Assembly: GCF_023072595.1 (NCBI RefSeq)
Contig: NZ_JALLGK010000002.1
Span: 496,001 to 560,000 of the forward strand
Direction: 5' to 3'
Length of the DNA stretch: 64,000 nucleotides
DNA from: Streptomyces sp. XM4193
GTDB taxonomy: Bacteria > Actinomycetota > Actinomycetes > Streptomycetales > Streptomycetaceae
Of the stretch, positions 1 to 7,696 are shown piece by piece. The notes beneath the pieces were generated by a model. It saw only the letters and a program-made list of their open reading frames with translations. It had not been told where the DNA came from and made no database searches. The position numbers and the translations under genes were made by a program. Positions within the stretch are counted from its first letter, which is position 1. Every line of letters starts with the position of its first letter.

Positions 1-1
1 G

Positions 2-175
2 TCCCTCGCCGGAGCGCTGCGCGCTCTCGAGTCCGTCCTGATGCGCGGCGAGCAGCAGACGGCCCGGCGAAACGCCTGGAACGCCGTGCTGGAGGACCGC
101 AGCAGGGCACGTGTGCGGACCGAGACCGAGCATGTGCTCGAGGCCGCGGCTGAAGGTGCTTCGGTGGCGACGTAA
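2..175 (+). CDS. C-terminal end of a conserved hypothetical protein (truncated by window edge)
   Basis: An open frame enters from the left edge and stops with TAA at 173-175, giving 57 residues. The end is Arg/Glu/Ala-rich, predicted helical (ENxxTARRNAWxAVLEDR-like character) and has no recognisable catalytic motif. In S. coelicolor a short hypothetical gene sits between lipA and the DUF4191 gene, and this fragment occupies the equivalent place; that identification rests on gene order only. The next gene starts 9 bases downstream, so the two are probably cotranscribed. Confidence 0.6.
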   Translation, partial: SLAGALRALESVLMRGEQQTARRNAWNAVLEDRSRARVRTETEHVLEAAAEGASVAT

Positions 176-184
176 ACTCTTCCC

Positions 185-871
185 ATGGCGAGGAAGGAAA
201 ATTCCGAGAACCCCGGGCGACTCAAGCAGATCGCCCTCACCTACAAGATGACCAAGCGGACCGATCGCTGGATCGGTCTGATTCTGCTGGGTGTCGGCCT
301 GGTCACCTTCGGTGTGCTCCTCGGTATCGGTTTCTTGATCGGGCACCCGATCTATCTGGGCATCCTGGGCTTCCTGCTGGCCTTCCTCGCTACGGCGATC
401 GTCTTCGGACGGCGTGCCGAGAAGTCGGCCTTCGGGCAGATGGAGGGCCAACCGGGAGCGGCTGCAGCGGTGCTCGACCGGATCGGCCGAGGCTGGGTCG
501 TCACCCCCGCGGTGGCGATGAACCGGAACCAGGACGTGATCCACCGTGTCGTCGGCAAGCCCGGCGTGGTGCTGGTCGCCGAGGGCAACCCCAACAGAGT
601 CCGCGGTCTGCTCAACGCGGAGAAGAAGAAGATGTCGCGGCTGCTCGGCGACGTCCCGGTGCACCCGATCGTCGTCGGCAACGACGAGGGCCAGGTGCCG
701 CTGCGCAAGCTGCGGCAGACCATCGTCAAGAAGCCCCGGGTGCTTCCCGGCGGTCAGGTCACCGAGGTCAACGACCGGCTGCGCGCCGTCGGCGATCTGA
801 TGAGCAATATGCCGATGCCCAAGGGCCCGATGCCCAAGGGAATGAAGATGCCGAAGGCGCCGCCGCGCTGA
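185..871 (+). CDS. DUF4191 family membrane protein
   Basis: A 228-residue protein of unknown function. The N-terminus is basic and is followed by two hydrophobic segments at about residues 30-50 and 56-76, so it should be an inner-membrane protein with a cytoplasmic C-terminal domain. The tail (about 205-228) is a Met/Pro/Lys-rich repeat of the type MPKGPMPKGMKMPK. DUF4191 is conserved in actinobacteria between the lipoate genes lipBA and glnA, which is the context here. No strong ribosome-binding site precedes the ATG. Transcription should end at the strong hairpin directly downstream. Confidence 0.85.
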   Translation: MARKENSENPGRLKQIALTYKMTKRTDRWIGLILLGVGLVTFGVLLGIGFLIGHPIYLGILGFLLAFLATAIVFGRRAEKSAFGQMEGQPGAAAAVLDRIGRGWVVTPAVAMNRNQDVIHRVVGKPGVVLVAEGNPNRVRGLLNAEKKKMSRLLGDVPVHPIVVGNDEGQVPLRKLRQTIVKKPRVLPGGQVTEVNDRLRAVGDLMSNMPMPKGPMPKGMKMPKAPPR

Positions 872-885
872 TCACCCACGACGCG

Positions 886-924
886 AAGCGGGGTGGGGAC
901 GGTTCGACCGTCCCCACCCCGCTT
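886..924 (+). terminator. Rho-independent-type terminator after the DUF4191 gene
   Basis: An 18-bp perfect inverted repeat (886-903 pairing with 907-924) with a 3-base TCG loop is followed by a pyrimidine-rich TCTGTCTCC tract. It lies 15 bases after the DUF4191 stop. The convergent RDD gene ends at 1141, so the hairpin may also serve it. Confidence 0.85.
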
Positions 925-1140
925 CTCTGTCTCCACCCACCGGCCTGCTGTCTCCGGCCCCGGTCCGCCCACTGCCCGCTCGCGTCGGCGGCTCGTGGAG
1001 TGGGCAGGGCGGCACGCACTGTGCGTCGACCGTCCGCGGACGCCGTACGCCGCCGCGCGGCCACGGGTCGGCGGGGAAGCCCGCGGCCCACGGTGCGCGA
1101 CCTCCGAGCCACCGGAGCTGTCAGGCGCTCGGCGCGGGTG

Positions 1141-1608
1141 CTACATCCGCACCTGGACGGCGCCGCTGATGCGGTCGTGCAGGCCGCGGCCGTCCCGGTC
1201 CCACACCAGCGGGGGGATCACCAGGAGCAGCAGCACGGTGCGCACCAGCACACGGGGGACGGTGAGCCGGCCGCCGTTCAGCGCGATCACACGCAGCCCC
1301 AACACGCGCTTGCCCGGCGTGAATCCGAGCGTGCCGACGGTGAGGAACGTCATGACGCCGAAGACGACCAGCGTCCAGTTGCTCGTCGACTGCGCCTCGC
1401 CCCCGCTCAGCATGGCGAACGCGATCAGCAGGCAGAGGAACCAGTCGACGAAGATCGCCGCGATGCGGCGGCCCGGAGCGGCGACCGAGCCGGGCCCCTC
1501 CTTGGGCAGACCGAGGCGCTCGCCCCGGTAGCCGAACTCGACGCCCATCTGCTCCGCTGCCGCACGGGGGCCGGAGAGCCACGATCCAAGTACCTGCCGA
1601 TTGTCCAC
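1141..1608 (-). CDS. RDD family membrane protein
   Basis: A 155-residue protein read from a GTG start. The RDD domain begins at about residue 45 with the APGRRIAAIFVDW signature (Arg, Asp), followed by hydrophobic segments at about 50-68, 78-95 and 120-135 and the FTPGKRVLGLRV motif typical of the family. RDD proteins are small integral membrane proteins of unclear transport role. It is divergent from glnA; the same arrangement is known in S. coelicolor beside glnA. A far longer open frame runs upstream but crosses the glnA regulatory region, so the GTG at 1606-1608 is preferred; Met21 is another possible start. Confidence 0.85.
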   Translation of the reverse strand: MDNRQVLGSWLSGPRAAAEQMGVEFGYRGERLGLPKEGPGSVAAPGRRIAAIFVDWFLCLLIAFAMLSGGEAQSTSNWTLVVFGVMTFLTVGTLGFTPGKRVLGLRVIALNGGRLTVPRVLVRTVLLLLVIPPLVWDRDGRGLHDRISGAVQVRM

Positions 1609-1787
1609 CCGTCCACGGTAGCGCGCGGGCGCGGAGCATCGTACGCCGCCCGGGCTTGCGGTGCTCCGCCGCCGGTCGGAGACTCGCAGCAGGACGGTGA
1701 CGACGGGTGGACGGCGAGGGCGGGGAACCGCTGATCGAAGCCTTCCGCCCGGCTCCCCGAAAGGCGGCAAATGGGGCCGCTCGTCGG

Positions 1788-1825
1788 TTAACACCGGCGA
1801 AACAACTGGGTCATGCGAGAGAAAT
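1788..1825 (+). promoter_or_regulatory. GlnR operator upstream of glnA
   Basis: Four 5-base boxes in the order a1-b1-a2-b2 are each separated by exactly 6 bases: TTAAC (1788-1792), GAAAC (1799-1803), GTCAT (1810-1814), GAAAT (1821-1825). This matches the Streptomyces GlnR consensus gTnAc-n6-GaAAc repeated twice. It lies about 100 bases before the glnA start, so glnA should respond to nitrogen limitation through GlnR. Confidence 0.9.
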
Positions 1826-1921
1826 CCCGTATGCCTAGGGTCAAGCCCGCAGGCCACCGCACTGGCACTGCGAAAAGAGCTGCAAACCCCGTCCTCGCGC
1901 GGCGGGCCTAGGAGGACTTGG

Positions 1922-3337
1922 ATGTTCCAGAACGCCGACGAGCTGAAGACGTTCATCGCGGACAACGACGTGAAGTTCGTCGACGTTCGTTTCTGCGACC
2001 TGCCCGGCATCATGCAGCACTTCACGGTGCCGGCCAAGACCTTCGACCCGACCGAGAACCTGATGTTCGACGGATCCTCGATCCGCGGTTTCCAGGCCAT
2101 CCACGAGTCGGACATGGCGCTGGTCGCCGACATCTCCACCGCGCGCCTCGACCCGTTCCGCAAGGACAAGACGCTCAACATCAACTTCTTCATCCACGAC
2201 CCGATCACCGGCGAGCAGTACAGCCGTGACCCGCGGAACGTGGCGAAGAAGGCCGAGGCGTACCTCGCCTCCTCCGGTATCGCCGACACCGCGTTCTTCG
2301 GCCCCGAGGCGGAGTTCTACGTCTTCGACGACGTGCGCTTCGAGACCAAGGCCAACGCCGGCTACTACCACATCGACTCCGAGGCGGGCGCCTGGAACAC
2401 CGGCGCCATCGAGGACGGCGGCAACCGCGGCTACAAGGTCCGCTACAAGGGCGGCTACTTCCCCGCCCCGCCCGTCGACCACTTCGCCGACCTGCGCGCC
2501 GAGATCTCGCTGGAGCTGGAGGAGGCCGGCCTGGAGGTCGAGCGCCAGCACCACGAGGTGGGCACCGCCGGGCAGGCCGAGATCAACTACAAGTTCAACA
2601 CCCTGCTCGCCGCCGCCGACGACCTGATGCTGTTCAAGTACATCGTCAAGAACGTCGCCTGGCGCAACGGCAAGACCGCCACCTTCATGCCGAAGCCGAT
2701 CTTCGGAGACAACGGCTCGGGCATGCACGTCCACCAGTCCCTGTGGACCGCGGGCGAGCCCCTGTTCTACGACGAGGCGGGCTACGCCGGCCTCTCGGAC
2801 ACCGCACGCCACTACATCGGCGGCATCCTCAAGCACGCCCCGTCGCTGCTGGCCTTCACCAACCCGACGATCAACTCGTACCACCGTCTGGTCCCGGGCT
2901 TCGAGGCCCCGGTCAACATGGTGTACAGCCAGCGCAACCGCTCCGCCGCGATGCGCATCCCGATCACCGGCGCCAACCCCAAGGCCAAGCGCGTGGAGTT
3001 CCGCGCCCCGGACCCGTCCTCCAACCCGTACCTGGCCTTCGCCGCGCTCCTGATGGCGGGCCTGGACGGCATCAAGAACAAGATCGAGCCGGCCGAGCCG
3101 ATCGACAAGGACCTCTACGAGCTCGCCCCCGACGAGCACGCCGACGTCGCCCAGGTCCCCACCTCCCTCCCGGCGGTCCTCGACGCCCTCGAGGCCGACC
3201 ACGAGTACCTGCTCGCAGGCGGTGTGTTCACCACCGACCTCATCGAGACGTGGATCGACTACAAGCGCACCCACGAGATCGCCCCGATGCAACTCCGCCC
3301 CCACCCCCACGAGTTCGAGCTCTACTTCGACCTCTAG
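1922..3337 (+). CDS. glnA: Glutamine synthetase type I
   Basis: A 471-residue cytoplasmic enzyme that makes glutamine from glutamate, ammonia and ATP as a dodecamer. The beta-grasp N-domain is followed by the catalytic domain. Visible family features are the metal/ATP site block [10 protein letters not shown], the [10 protein letters not shown] motif and [13 protein letters not shown]. The regulatory DKDLYEL motif places the adenylylation tyrosine at residue 399, as in GlnA-type (not GlnII) enzymes. Start at ATG 1922 has an AGGAGG box 6-7 bases upstream; the open frame extends further up but lacks coding character. Regulation by the GlnR operator at 1788-1825 is expected, with GlnE-type adenylylation after translation. 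Confidence 0.98.
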   Translation: MFQNADELKTFIADNDVKFVDVRFCDLPGIMQHFTVPAKTFDPTENLMFDGSSIRGFQAIHESDMALVADISTARLDPFRKDKTLNINFFIHDPITGEQYSRDPRNVAKKAEAYLASSGIADTAFFGPEAEFYVFDDVRFETKANAGYYHIDSEAGAWNTGAIEDGGNRGYKVRYKGGYFPAPPVDHFADLRAEISLELEEAGLEVERQHHEVGTAGQAEINYKFNTLLAAADDLMLFKYIVKNVAWRNGKTATFMPKPIFGDNGSGMHVHQSLWTAGEPLFYDEAGYAGLSDTARHYIGGILKHAPSLLAFTNPTINSYHRLVPGFEAPVNMVYSQRNRSAAMRIPITGANPKAKRVEFRAPDPSSNPYLAFAALLMAGLDGIKNKIEPAEPIDKDLYELAPDEHADVAQVPTSLPAVLDALEADHEYLLAGGVFTTDLIETWIDYKRTHEIAPMQLRPHPHEFELYFDL

Positions 3338-3345
3338 GAAGCTCG

Positions 3346-3373
3346 CAGGTCAGAGCGTCTTCTCTCTGACCTG
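3346..3373 (+). terminator. First hairpin of the glnA terminator
   Basis: A perfect 10-bp inverted repeat, CAGGTCAGAG (3346-3355) and CTCTGACCTG (3364-3373), with an 8-base loop, lies 8 bases after the glnA stop. It is the first of two stacked hairpins. Confidence 0.8.
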
Positions 3374-3385
3374 GGCCGTGCACGC

Positions 3386-3428
3386 GCCGTGGGCCGCACT
3401 TCCCAGTCCGGGAGGTGCGGCCCACGGC
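3386..3428 (+). terminator. Second hairpin of the glnA terminator
   Basis: A 14-bp perfect repeat (3386-3399 with 3415-3428) is extended inward by a further TCCC/GGGA pairing and followed by CGTTTCG. Together with the hairpin at 3346-3373 it forms a double terminator, which fits a strongly expressed gene. Confidence 0.85.
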
Positions 3429-3586
3429 CGTTTCGCTGTGCGGGTCGCCGGCGATGTGCGCTCTCGGCCGCCGGCGGGCACTGATGGACGGCCGGGCACA
3501 AGTGCGCGCATTCACCGGGCTGTTGACGGAGCAGACTTGACCGGGCTGCTGTTCCGGCTGCCCGGCTCGGAGAGTGGGGAGAACTC

Positions 3587-4105
3587 GTGGATCTCATGGA
3601 CGTGCGACCTTTTCGGGAGTCCGACCTGCCCGGTGCCGCGAAGGCGTTGATCGAGGTTCATGGGACGGACGGGTATCCGGTCGAGGGCGTGAGCGCGCCG
3701 GAATCCTGGCTCAGGTCGGTCCGTGTGCGACAGGCGTGGGTGGCCGACAGCGGCGGCGAGATCACCGGGCACGTAGCTCTTGTCCGGCCCCGAGGGGAAG
3801 CGGCCGCCGTGCTGTGGGCCGAGCGGAGCGGAGAGAGCCAGGCGCAACTCCTCGTCCTGGCGAGGCTCTTCGTACTGCGGAAAGCACGGCGCCGTGCTGT
3901 CGGGGAACGGCTCGTACGTGCCGCCATGGGCTACGGCCACGAGCAGGGGCAGCGTCTGGTGCTCGACGTGCTCGCCAAGGACCAGGCGGCGAAGCGACTG
4001 TACGAACGGCTCGGATGGCGACCGATCGGCACGGCGGAACACCGCTACGGCGATGGTCGGAGCATGCAGGCAACCTGCTACGTCAGCCCGGTGGAAGACC
4101 GCTAG
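3587..4105 (+). CDS. GNAT family N-acetyltransferase
   Basis: A 172-residue cytoplasmic protein with a single GNAT fold, which transfers an acetyl group from acetyl-CoA to an unidentified amine. The VRPFRESDLPGAAKALIEVH opening, the LARLFVLRKARRRAVGERLV acetyl-CoA-binding region (about residues 90-112) and the closing LYERLGWRPIGTAEHRYG are characteristic. GTG 3587 has GGGGAG just upstream; ATG 3596 is a possible alternative. A second GNAT at 23066-23716 shares the EVHxxDGYPV motif and the closing region, so the two are paralogues. Confidence 0.85.
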   Translation: MDLMDVRPFRESDLPGAAKALIEVHGTDGYPVEGVSAPESWLRSVRVRQAWVADSGGEITGHVALVRPRGEAAAVLWAERSGESQAQLLVLARLFVLRKARRRAVGERLVRAAMGYGHEQGQRLVLDVLAKDQAAKRLYERLGWRPIGTAEHRYGDGRSMQATCYVSPVEDR

Positions 4106-4247
4106 CACTTTCCCGCGTCGTCAGGACGAGCTCTGCCGGGGCGTGCTCCCGGCTTGCGCCCACCCCGTCCCAGACGTGAGGGGACGACGTGGCCCCGTTG
4201 CTCGGCGAATCGCAGGAGGGAGGAAGAGCTGCACCGGTGGGGACATC

Positions 4248-4284
4248 CTTTGACGCAATGATTGAGTCAAAGCATTCTGACCGC
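4248..4284 (+). promoter_or_regulatory. Promoter with overlapping palindromic operator for the Fic gene
   Basis: An inverted repeat CTTTGAC (4248-4254) - 11 bases - GTCAAAG (4266-4272) overlaps a possible promoter: -35 TTGACG (4250-4255), 17-base spacer, -10-like CATTCT (4273-4278). The ATG at 4285 lies where transcription would begin, which suggests a leaderless message. The placement of the repeat over the spacer suggests repressor binding. This is inferred from sequence alone. Confidence 0.5.
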
Positions 4285-5427
4285 ATGCTGTATCCGACAC
4301 CAGGCCTCGGCGCAGAGGACGAGCGCGTGCTTGCCGAGGTCGACCGTATGCAGGGTGATCTGCGGCGTCAGGTGCGCTCTGCTCCGGCCAAGCGGACCGC
4401 GGGGCTGCGCAAGTTCCTCATCGCGGATGCCATCGCCGCCTCGAATTCGATCGAGGGTTTCAAGGTCTCCACGGTTGATGTGGAGGATCTGTCCGCTGGT
4501 GAGCGGGACGTCGAGGTCTCGGAGGAGAACCGCGAGGAGACCCTCGCCTACCAGCGGATGATGTCGTACATCCAAACCCTGCACGGAGCCGAGGACTTCA
4601 GCTACGGCAAGGGTCAGCTGAACGCGTTGCACTGGATGCTGCAGGGGCACCGTCACAGCCAGCGCAAGCCGGCAGGACAGTGGCGTACCGGTCCGGTCTA
4701 TGTCACGGATGCTCGCGACGCGAGCATTGCCGCCTATACCGCCCCGGACGCGAGCGCAGTTCCCGGACTGATGGGGGAGCTCGTCGAATGGCTCAACGAC
4801 GCCGATGGCGATGCGCATCTGCTGGTACGTGCGGCGATGGCGCACCTGCACCTTGTCTCCATCCATCCCTGGGCGGACGGCAACGGCAGGATGTCGCGGA
4901 GCCTCCAGACGCTGCTGATCGCGCGAGAGGGAGTGCTGGCGCCGGAGTTCACCTCGATCGAGGCGTGGCTGGGCCGGCCCGGAAACACCTGGGAGTACTA
5001 CCGCGAGCTGGCCGACCGCGGTGCCACCTATGTGCCGGACCAGGATGTGCGCAGCTGGATCCGGTTCAATCTGACCGCGTACCACCAACAGGCGCAGACG
5101 GTGCAGGGGAGGCTGGACCGTTCCGGTCGCGTCTGGAGCGCTCTTGCCAAGTTCGGTGACCAAGGCGGCCTGGACGAAAGGGTGTTGGCGGCACTGCACG
5201 ACGTGGCGCTCGCGGGCCGCGTACGGCGCTCACGGTACGAGCAGGCCGAAGGGCTCAGCCGTCAGCAGGCGCAGCGGGACCTGCGGGATCTGGTGAGTGC
5301 CGGCATTCTGGAGCCGGTTGGACGTACTCGGGCGCGCTACTACCTGGCCGGACCGAATTTTCCCGAGAGGGCGTTGGACCTCGCCCGCACACCGATGACG
5401 CTGACCGAACCCTACGGGCGGCGGTAG
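4285..5427 (+). CDS. Fic family protein (class II AMPylator-type) with C-terminal winged helix
   Basis: A 380-residue protein. An N-terminal helix carries SNSIEGF, matching the class II inhibitory motif [S/T]xxxE[G/N]. The Fic core follows, with HPWADGNGRMSR (consensus HPFxDGNGRxxR); the catalytic His and the Asp/Gly/Asn/Gly/Arg anion-hole residues are intact, so AMP transfer (or another nucleotidyl transfer) to a target protein is plausible. The C-terminal ~70 residues form a winged helix (SRQQAQRDLRDLVSAGILEPVG), so the protein may also bind DNA and could act on the palindrome over its own promoter. ATG 4285 was chosen for the leaderless promoter and the usual MLYxTP opening; in-frame starts at 4258 and 4189 exist. 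Confidence 0.85.
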   Translation: MLYPTPGLGAEDERVLAEVDRMQGDLRRQVRSAPAKRTAGLRKFLIADAIAASNSIEGFKVSTVDVEDLSAGERDVEVSEENREETLAYQRMMSYIQTLHGAEDFSYGKGQLNALHWMLQGHRHSQRKPAGQWRTGPVYVTDARDASIAAYTAPDASAVPGLMGELVEWLNDADGDAHLLVRAAMAHLHLVSIHPWADGNGRMSRSLQTLLIAREGVLAPEFTSIEAWLGRPGNTWEYYRELADRGATYVPDQDVRSWIRFNLTAYHQQAQTVQGRLDRSGRVWSALAKFGDQGGLDERVLAALHDVALAGRVRRSRYEQAEGLSRQQAQRDLRDLVSAGILEPVGRTRARYYLAGPNFPERALDLARTPMTLTEPYGRR

Positions 5428-5598
5428 GGGCAGGAGTCTGGTCGGACCTGCGACCTGTGGCCGCCGGAGGTGGCGAGGTTCTTGTCGCTCATCGAACATA
5501 GTTCTGCGGGGCAGCGGGCAGCTGACCGTGGGCGTCGGACCGCAGAGTTTCGGGTGATACCCGGCCAGGTGGCCGGGGTTGCGAGGGGAGTGGGGGCG

Positions 5599-5632
5599 CT
5601 GCTGCCCGCCTCTCGGGGAAGGCGGGCAGCAG
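5599..5632. terminator. Bidirectional hairpin between convergent genes
   Basis: A 13-bp perfect repeat, CTGCTGCCCGCCT (5599-5611) with its complement at 5620-5632, and an 8-base loop. It lies between the Fic gene and the convergent secreted-protein gene ending at 5654 and could serve both. Confidence 0.75.
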
Positions 5633-5653
5633 GGCTGTTGTCGGGCTGGGTGG

Positions 5654-6010
5654 TTACGACTCGGGCATGTTCGCCATGCAGGCGGCGGCCACGTATCCGT
5701 AGAGCTTGCTGTTGCGGTAGACCTTGATCCACTGATGGCTGGTCTGCTTGCACGCCGTGTACTTGTCGCCGACGATCGGGCTCGATCCGCAGACGTTGGT
5801 GCCCTTCTTCTGAGTGCCCAGGCTCGTGCCGGTGGTCGACGGCACCGTCCGGATGTGTGTGTCGGTCATGGCCACGTAGCCGCGGCAGATCGGCGGACCC
5901 TGGGGTCCGTCGGTGGTGGTGGCTGTTGCGGTGCCGGCGGTGGCGAGGGTGCCGGTGGTGAGGAGGGCGGCGGTGGTGAGGACGGTGGCCAGTTTCCGTC
6001 TGTTGGTCAT
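5654..6010 (-). CDS. Small secreted four-cysteine SH3-like protein A
   Basis: A 118-residue precursor. A Sec signal peptide (about residues 1-32: basic MTNRRK, hydrophobic core, AxA-type cleavage near TATA) is followed by a mature domain of about 85 residues. That domain has four cysteines and a bacterial-SH3-like pattern (DTHIRTVPSTTGTSLGTQKKGTxxxC), suggesting an extracellular domain that binds cell wall or peptide. ATG 6010 is preceded by GGAGAG at good spacing. The neighbouring gene at 6256-6603 encodes a paralogue with the same cysteine spacing. No catalytic residue is apparent. Confidence 0.8.
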   Translation of the reverse strand: MTNRRKLATVLTTAALLTTGTLATAGTATATTTDGPQGPPICRGYVAMTDTHIRTVPSTTGTSLGTQKKGTNVCGSSPIVGDKYTACKQTSHQWIKVYRNSKLYGYVAAACMANMPES

Positions 6011-6255
6011 CGGAGTCTCTCCTTCGATGTGGGTGATCCGCCCCGGCGTGGGCATGCGGTTGCCCGGCCGGGCTCCGGGGTCGACTTCGACGGACGGTGA
6101 AGTCGGGCGCGGGCGGGCCGAGTTGGCGTGCAGGCGGTGTGGGGCGGAATGGTGGTGGGCGCTGCGCAGCCCGCGGTCCGCCGTGCTCCGCGTGTTGCGG
6201 CAGGCACGGCGGCGCGGTGGAGTGCGAGTGCTGCGGGTGTTCCGGGTGGTGTCGG

Positions 6256-6603
6256 TCAGCCCTTGAGGCAGGTGGCGACGACGTGGCCCCTGCCCTTGGT
6301 CTTGTGCGAGAAGTACATCCACTTCGCGCTGGTCTTGCCGCAGGCGGTGTAGCTGCTCCCCGACTTGGACGGTGTGCCGCAGATCGACTCACCCCTCTTG
6401 AGGGTGCCGCGGAACGTGGAGCCGGACGAGGGCTGCGCGCGGATGTTCAGGTCCTCGACGGCCACGTACTTGGTGCACTGGACCGACGGGTTGCCCGCCT
6501 GGGTCGGTGCGGATGCGGATGCGGTACCGGTGGTGGTCAGCAGGCTCGCGCCCAGAAGGGCGGTCGCCGCGAGGGCGGTGGTCAGCCGTCTGCTGGATGT
6601 CAT
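6256..6603 (-). CDS. Small secreted four-cysteine SH3-like protein B
   Basis: A 115-residue precursor with a Sec signal peptide (MTSSRRL plus a hydrophobic stretch ending TASASA) and a mature domain with the same four-cysteine layout as its neighbour: QCTKYVAVEDLNIRAQPS, SICGT, TACGKTSAKW, VVATCLKG. The DLNIRAQPS segment is the usual opening of bacterial SH3 repeats. GGGGAG precedes the ATG. The two genes are tandem on the minus strand, about 245 bases apart, and probably arose by duplication. Role unknown; two disulphides are likely outside the cell. Confidence 0.8.
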   Translation of the reverse strand: MTSSRRLTTALAATALLGASLLTTTGTASASAPTQAGNPSVQCTKYVAVEDLNIRAQPSSGSTFRGTLKRGESICGTPSKSGSSYTACGKTSAKWMYFSHKTKGRGHVVATCLKG

Positions 6604-6882
6604 CTGTCTCCCCTTTGTTCTGTCGGTCGTGCCGCGGTGCTTCGTCGATCCCCGCCTGTGTCTCTGGGGCGGGTCGGGTGGTGCCCCCCACTCTCGTCGC
6701 GGCACGCGAGAGTTGGACAAGCGTCTTACACGCGTGTCTATGGAGACGGTATCGCAGCTTTCGGCGCTGCGCGACGGGGTTGGCGATTGCCGCCGGCGGG
6801 ATGGCTTGAACATCCTGCGTGCGGCCGGATCTGCGGCCTTTCCGGACCGGTCGGAGCTGGTGAGGATGGGCGCAACCGGGCG

Positions 6883-7605
6883 GTGAGAGCGGAGAGTTGG
6901 TTGGTTGCGAAACGCAGGAGGCGGTCGGCGGCGAGGCGTCGCCGCGAGGCCCGTCGGAACGTGGCACTGGCGGTGTTGGTGGGGCTCGCCGTGCTGGTGG
7001 TGAACTGGTCGACGGTGTGGCCGTACGTGCTGGCGGCTGCGGTCGGTGGCTCCGTCGGCGGGCTGGTGTGGTGGTTGTGGCGGACGGATCGGCTGCTGCG
7101 TGTGGGGGAGCGGGCGCGCCGGGACGAGGAGGGGCGTGCGGCCGGTCGCAGATCGTTGGCCGAGGTGGACGCGATGAGCTGGCAGGAGTTCGAGCGCTAC
7201 ATCGCGTGGCTCTGTCGGCGGGACGGTTGCCGGAACGTCGAAGTGAGCGGGAAGTCCGGCGACTTGGGGGCCGACGTGATGGCGGTGCTGCCGGACGGTC
7301 GGCGCCTGGTCGTGCAGTGCAAGCACTATGCGCCGCACCGGTACGTGCCCAGCGGCGACATGCAGAAGTTCGTCGGCACCGCCTATCTGCACCACGGCGC
7401 AGATGTTGCGGTGTTCGTGGCGACCTGCACCTTCAGCAAGCCCGCCATGGCGCTCGCCGTGCGCCACGGGGTGCTCGCCGTCCACCGTGACCTGCTCGGC
7501 CAGTGGAACACCGGCACCCCGCTCCCCGAGCTGCTGCCGATGAACGGATCCGGGCAGGGGGACCGCCGCCACCGCCGGCGGTGGAAGGAGACCTACCGTG
7601 CGTGA
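6883..7605 (+). CDS. Membrane-anchored Mrr-like restriction endonuclease family protein
   Basis: About 240 residues. A strongly basic N-terminus (KRRRRSAARRRREARR) precedes two hydrophobic segments (about residues 27-45 and 49-66) and then a restriction-endonuclease-like (Mrr_cat type) domain: MSWQEFERYIAWLCRR, GDLGADVMAVLPDGRRLVVQCK, GDMQKFVG. The Asp of GADV and the QCK motif correspond to the D...(E/Q)xK active site. Membrane anchoring of this nuclease fold recurs in actinobacteria, with unknown role; defence or DNA-processing roles are guesses. GTG 6883 is used here; TTG 6901 has a better GGAGAG box and is a credible alternative. Confidence 0.75.
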   Translation: MRAESWLVAKRRRRSAARRRREARRNVALAVLVGLAVLVVNWSTVWPYVLAAAVGGSVGGLVWWLWRTDRLLRVGERARRDEEGRAAGRRSLAEVDAMSWQEFERYIAWLCRRDGCRNVEVSGKSGDLGADVMAVLPDGRRLVVQCKHYAPHRYVPSGDMQKFVGTAYLHHGADVAVFVATCTFSKPAMALAVRHGVLAVHRDLLGQWNTGTPLPELLPMNGSGQGDRRHRRRWKETYRA

Positions 7606-7696
7606 ACGCCGTTCCGGCAGTGCGCAACTGACGGCGCGTCAAAATCGGCCTGGCGCGCGGGTGTTGGTCAATCGCCACACGTCAGGTGCGAGTTGG

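Noticed and set aside
1841..3310. A 489-codon open frame antisense to glnA
   Set aside because: It is Val/Gly-rich and mirrors glnA codon structure, a common artefact of GC-rich coding DNA.
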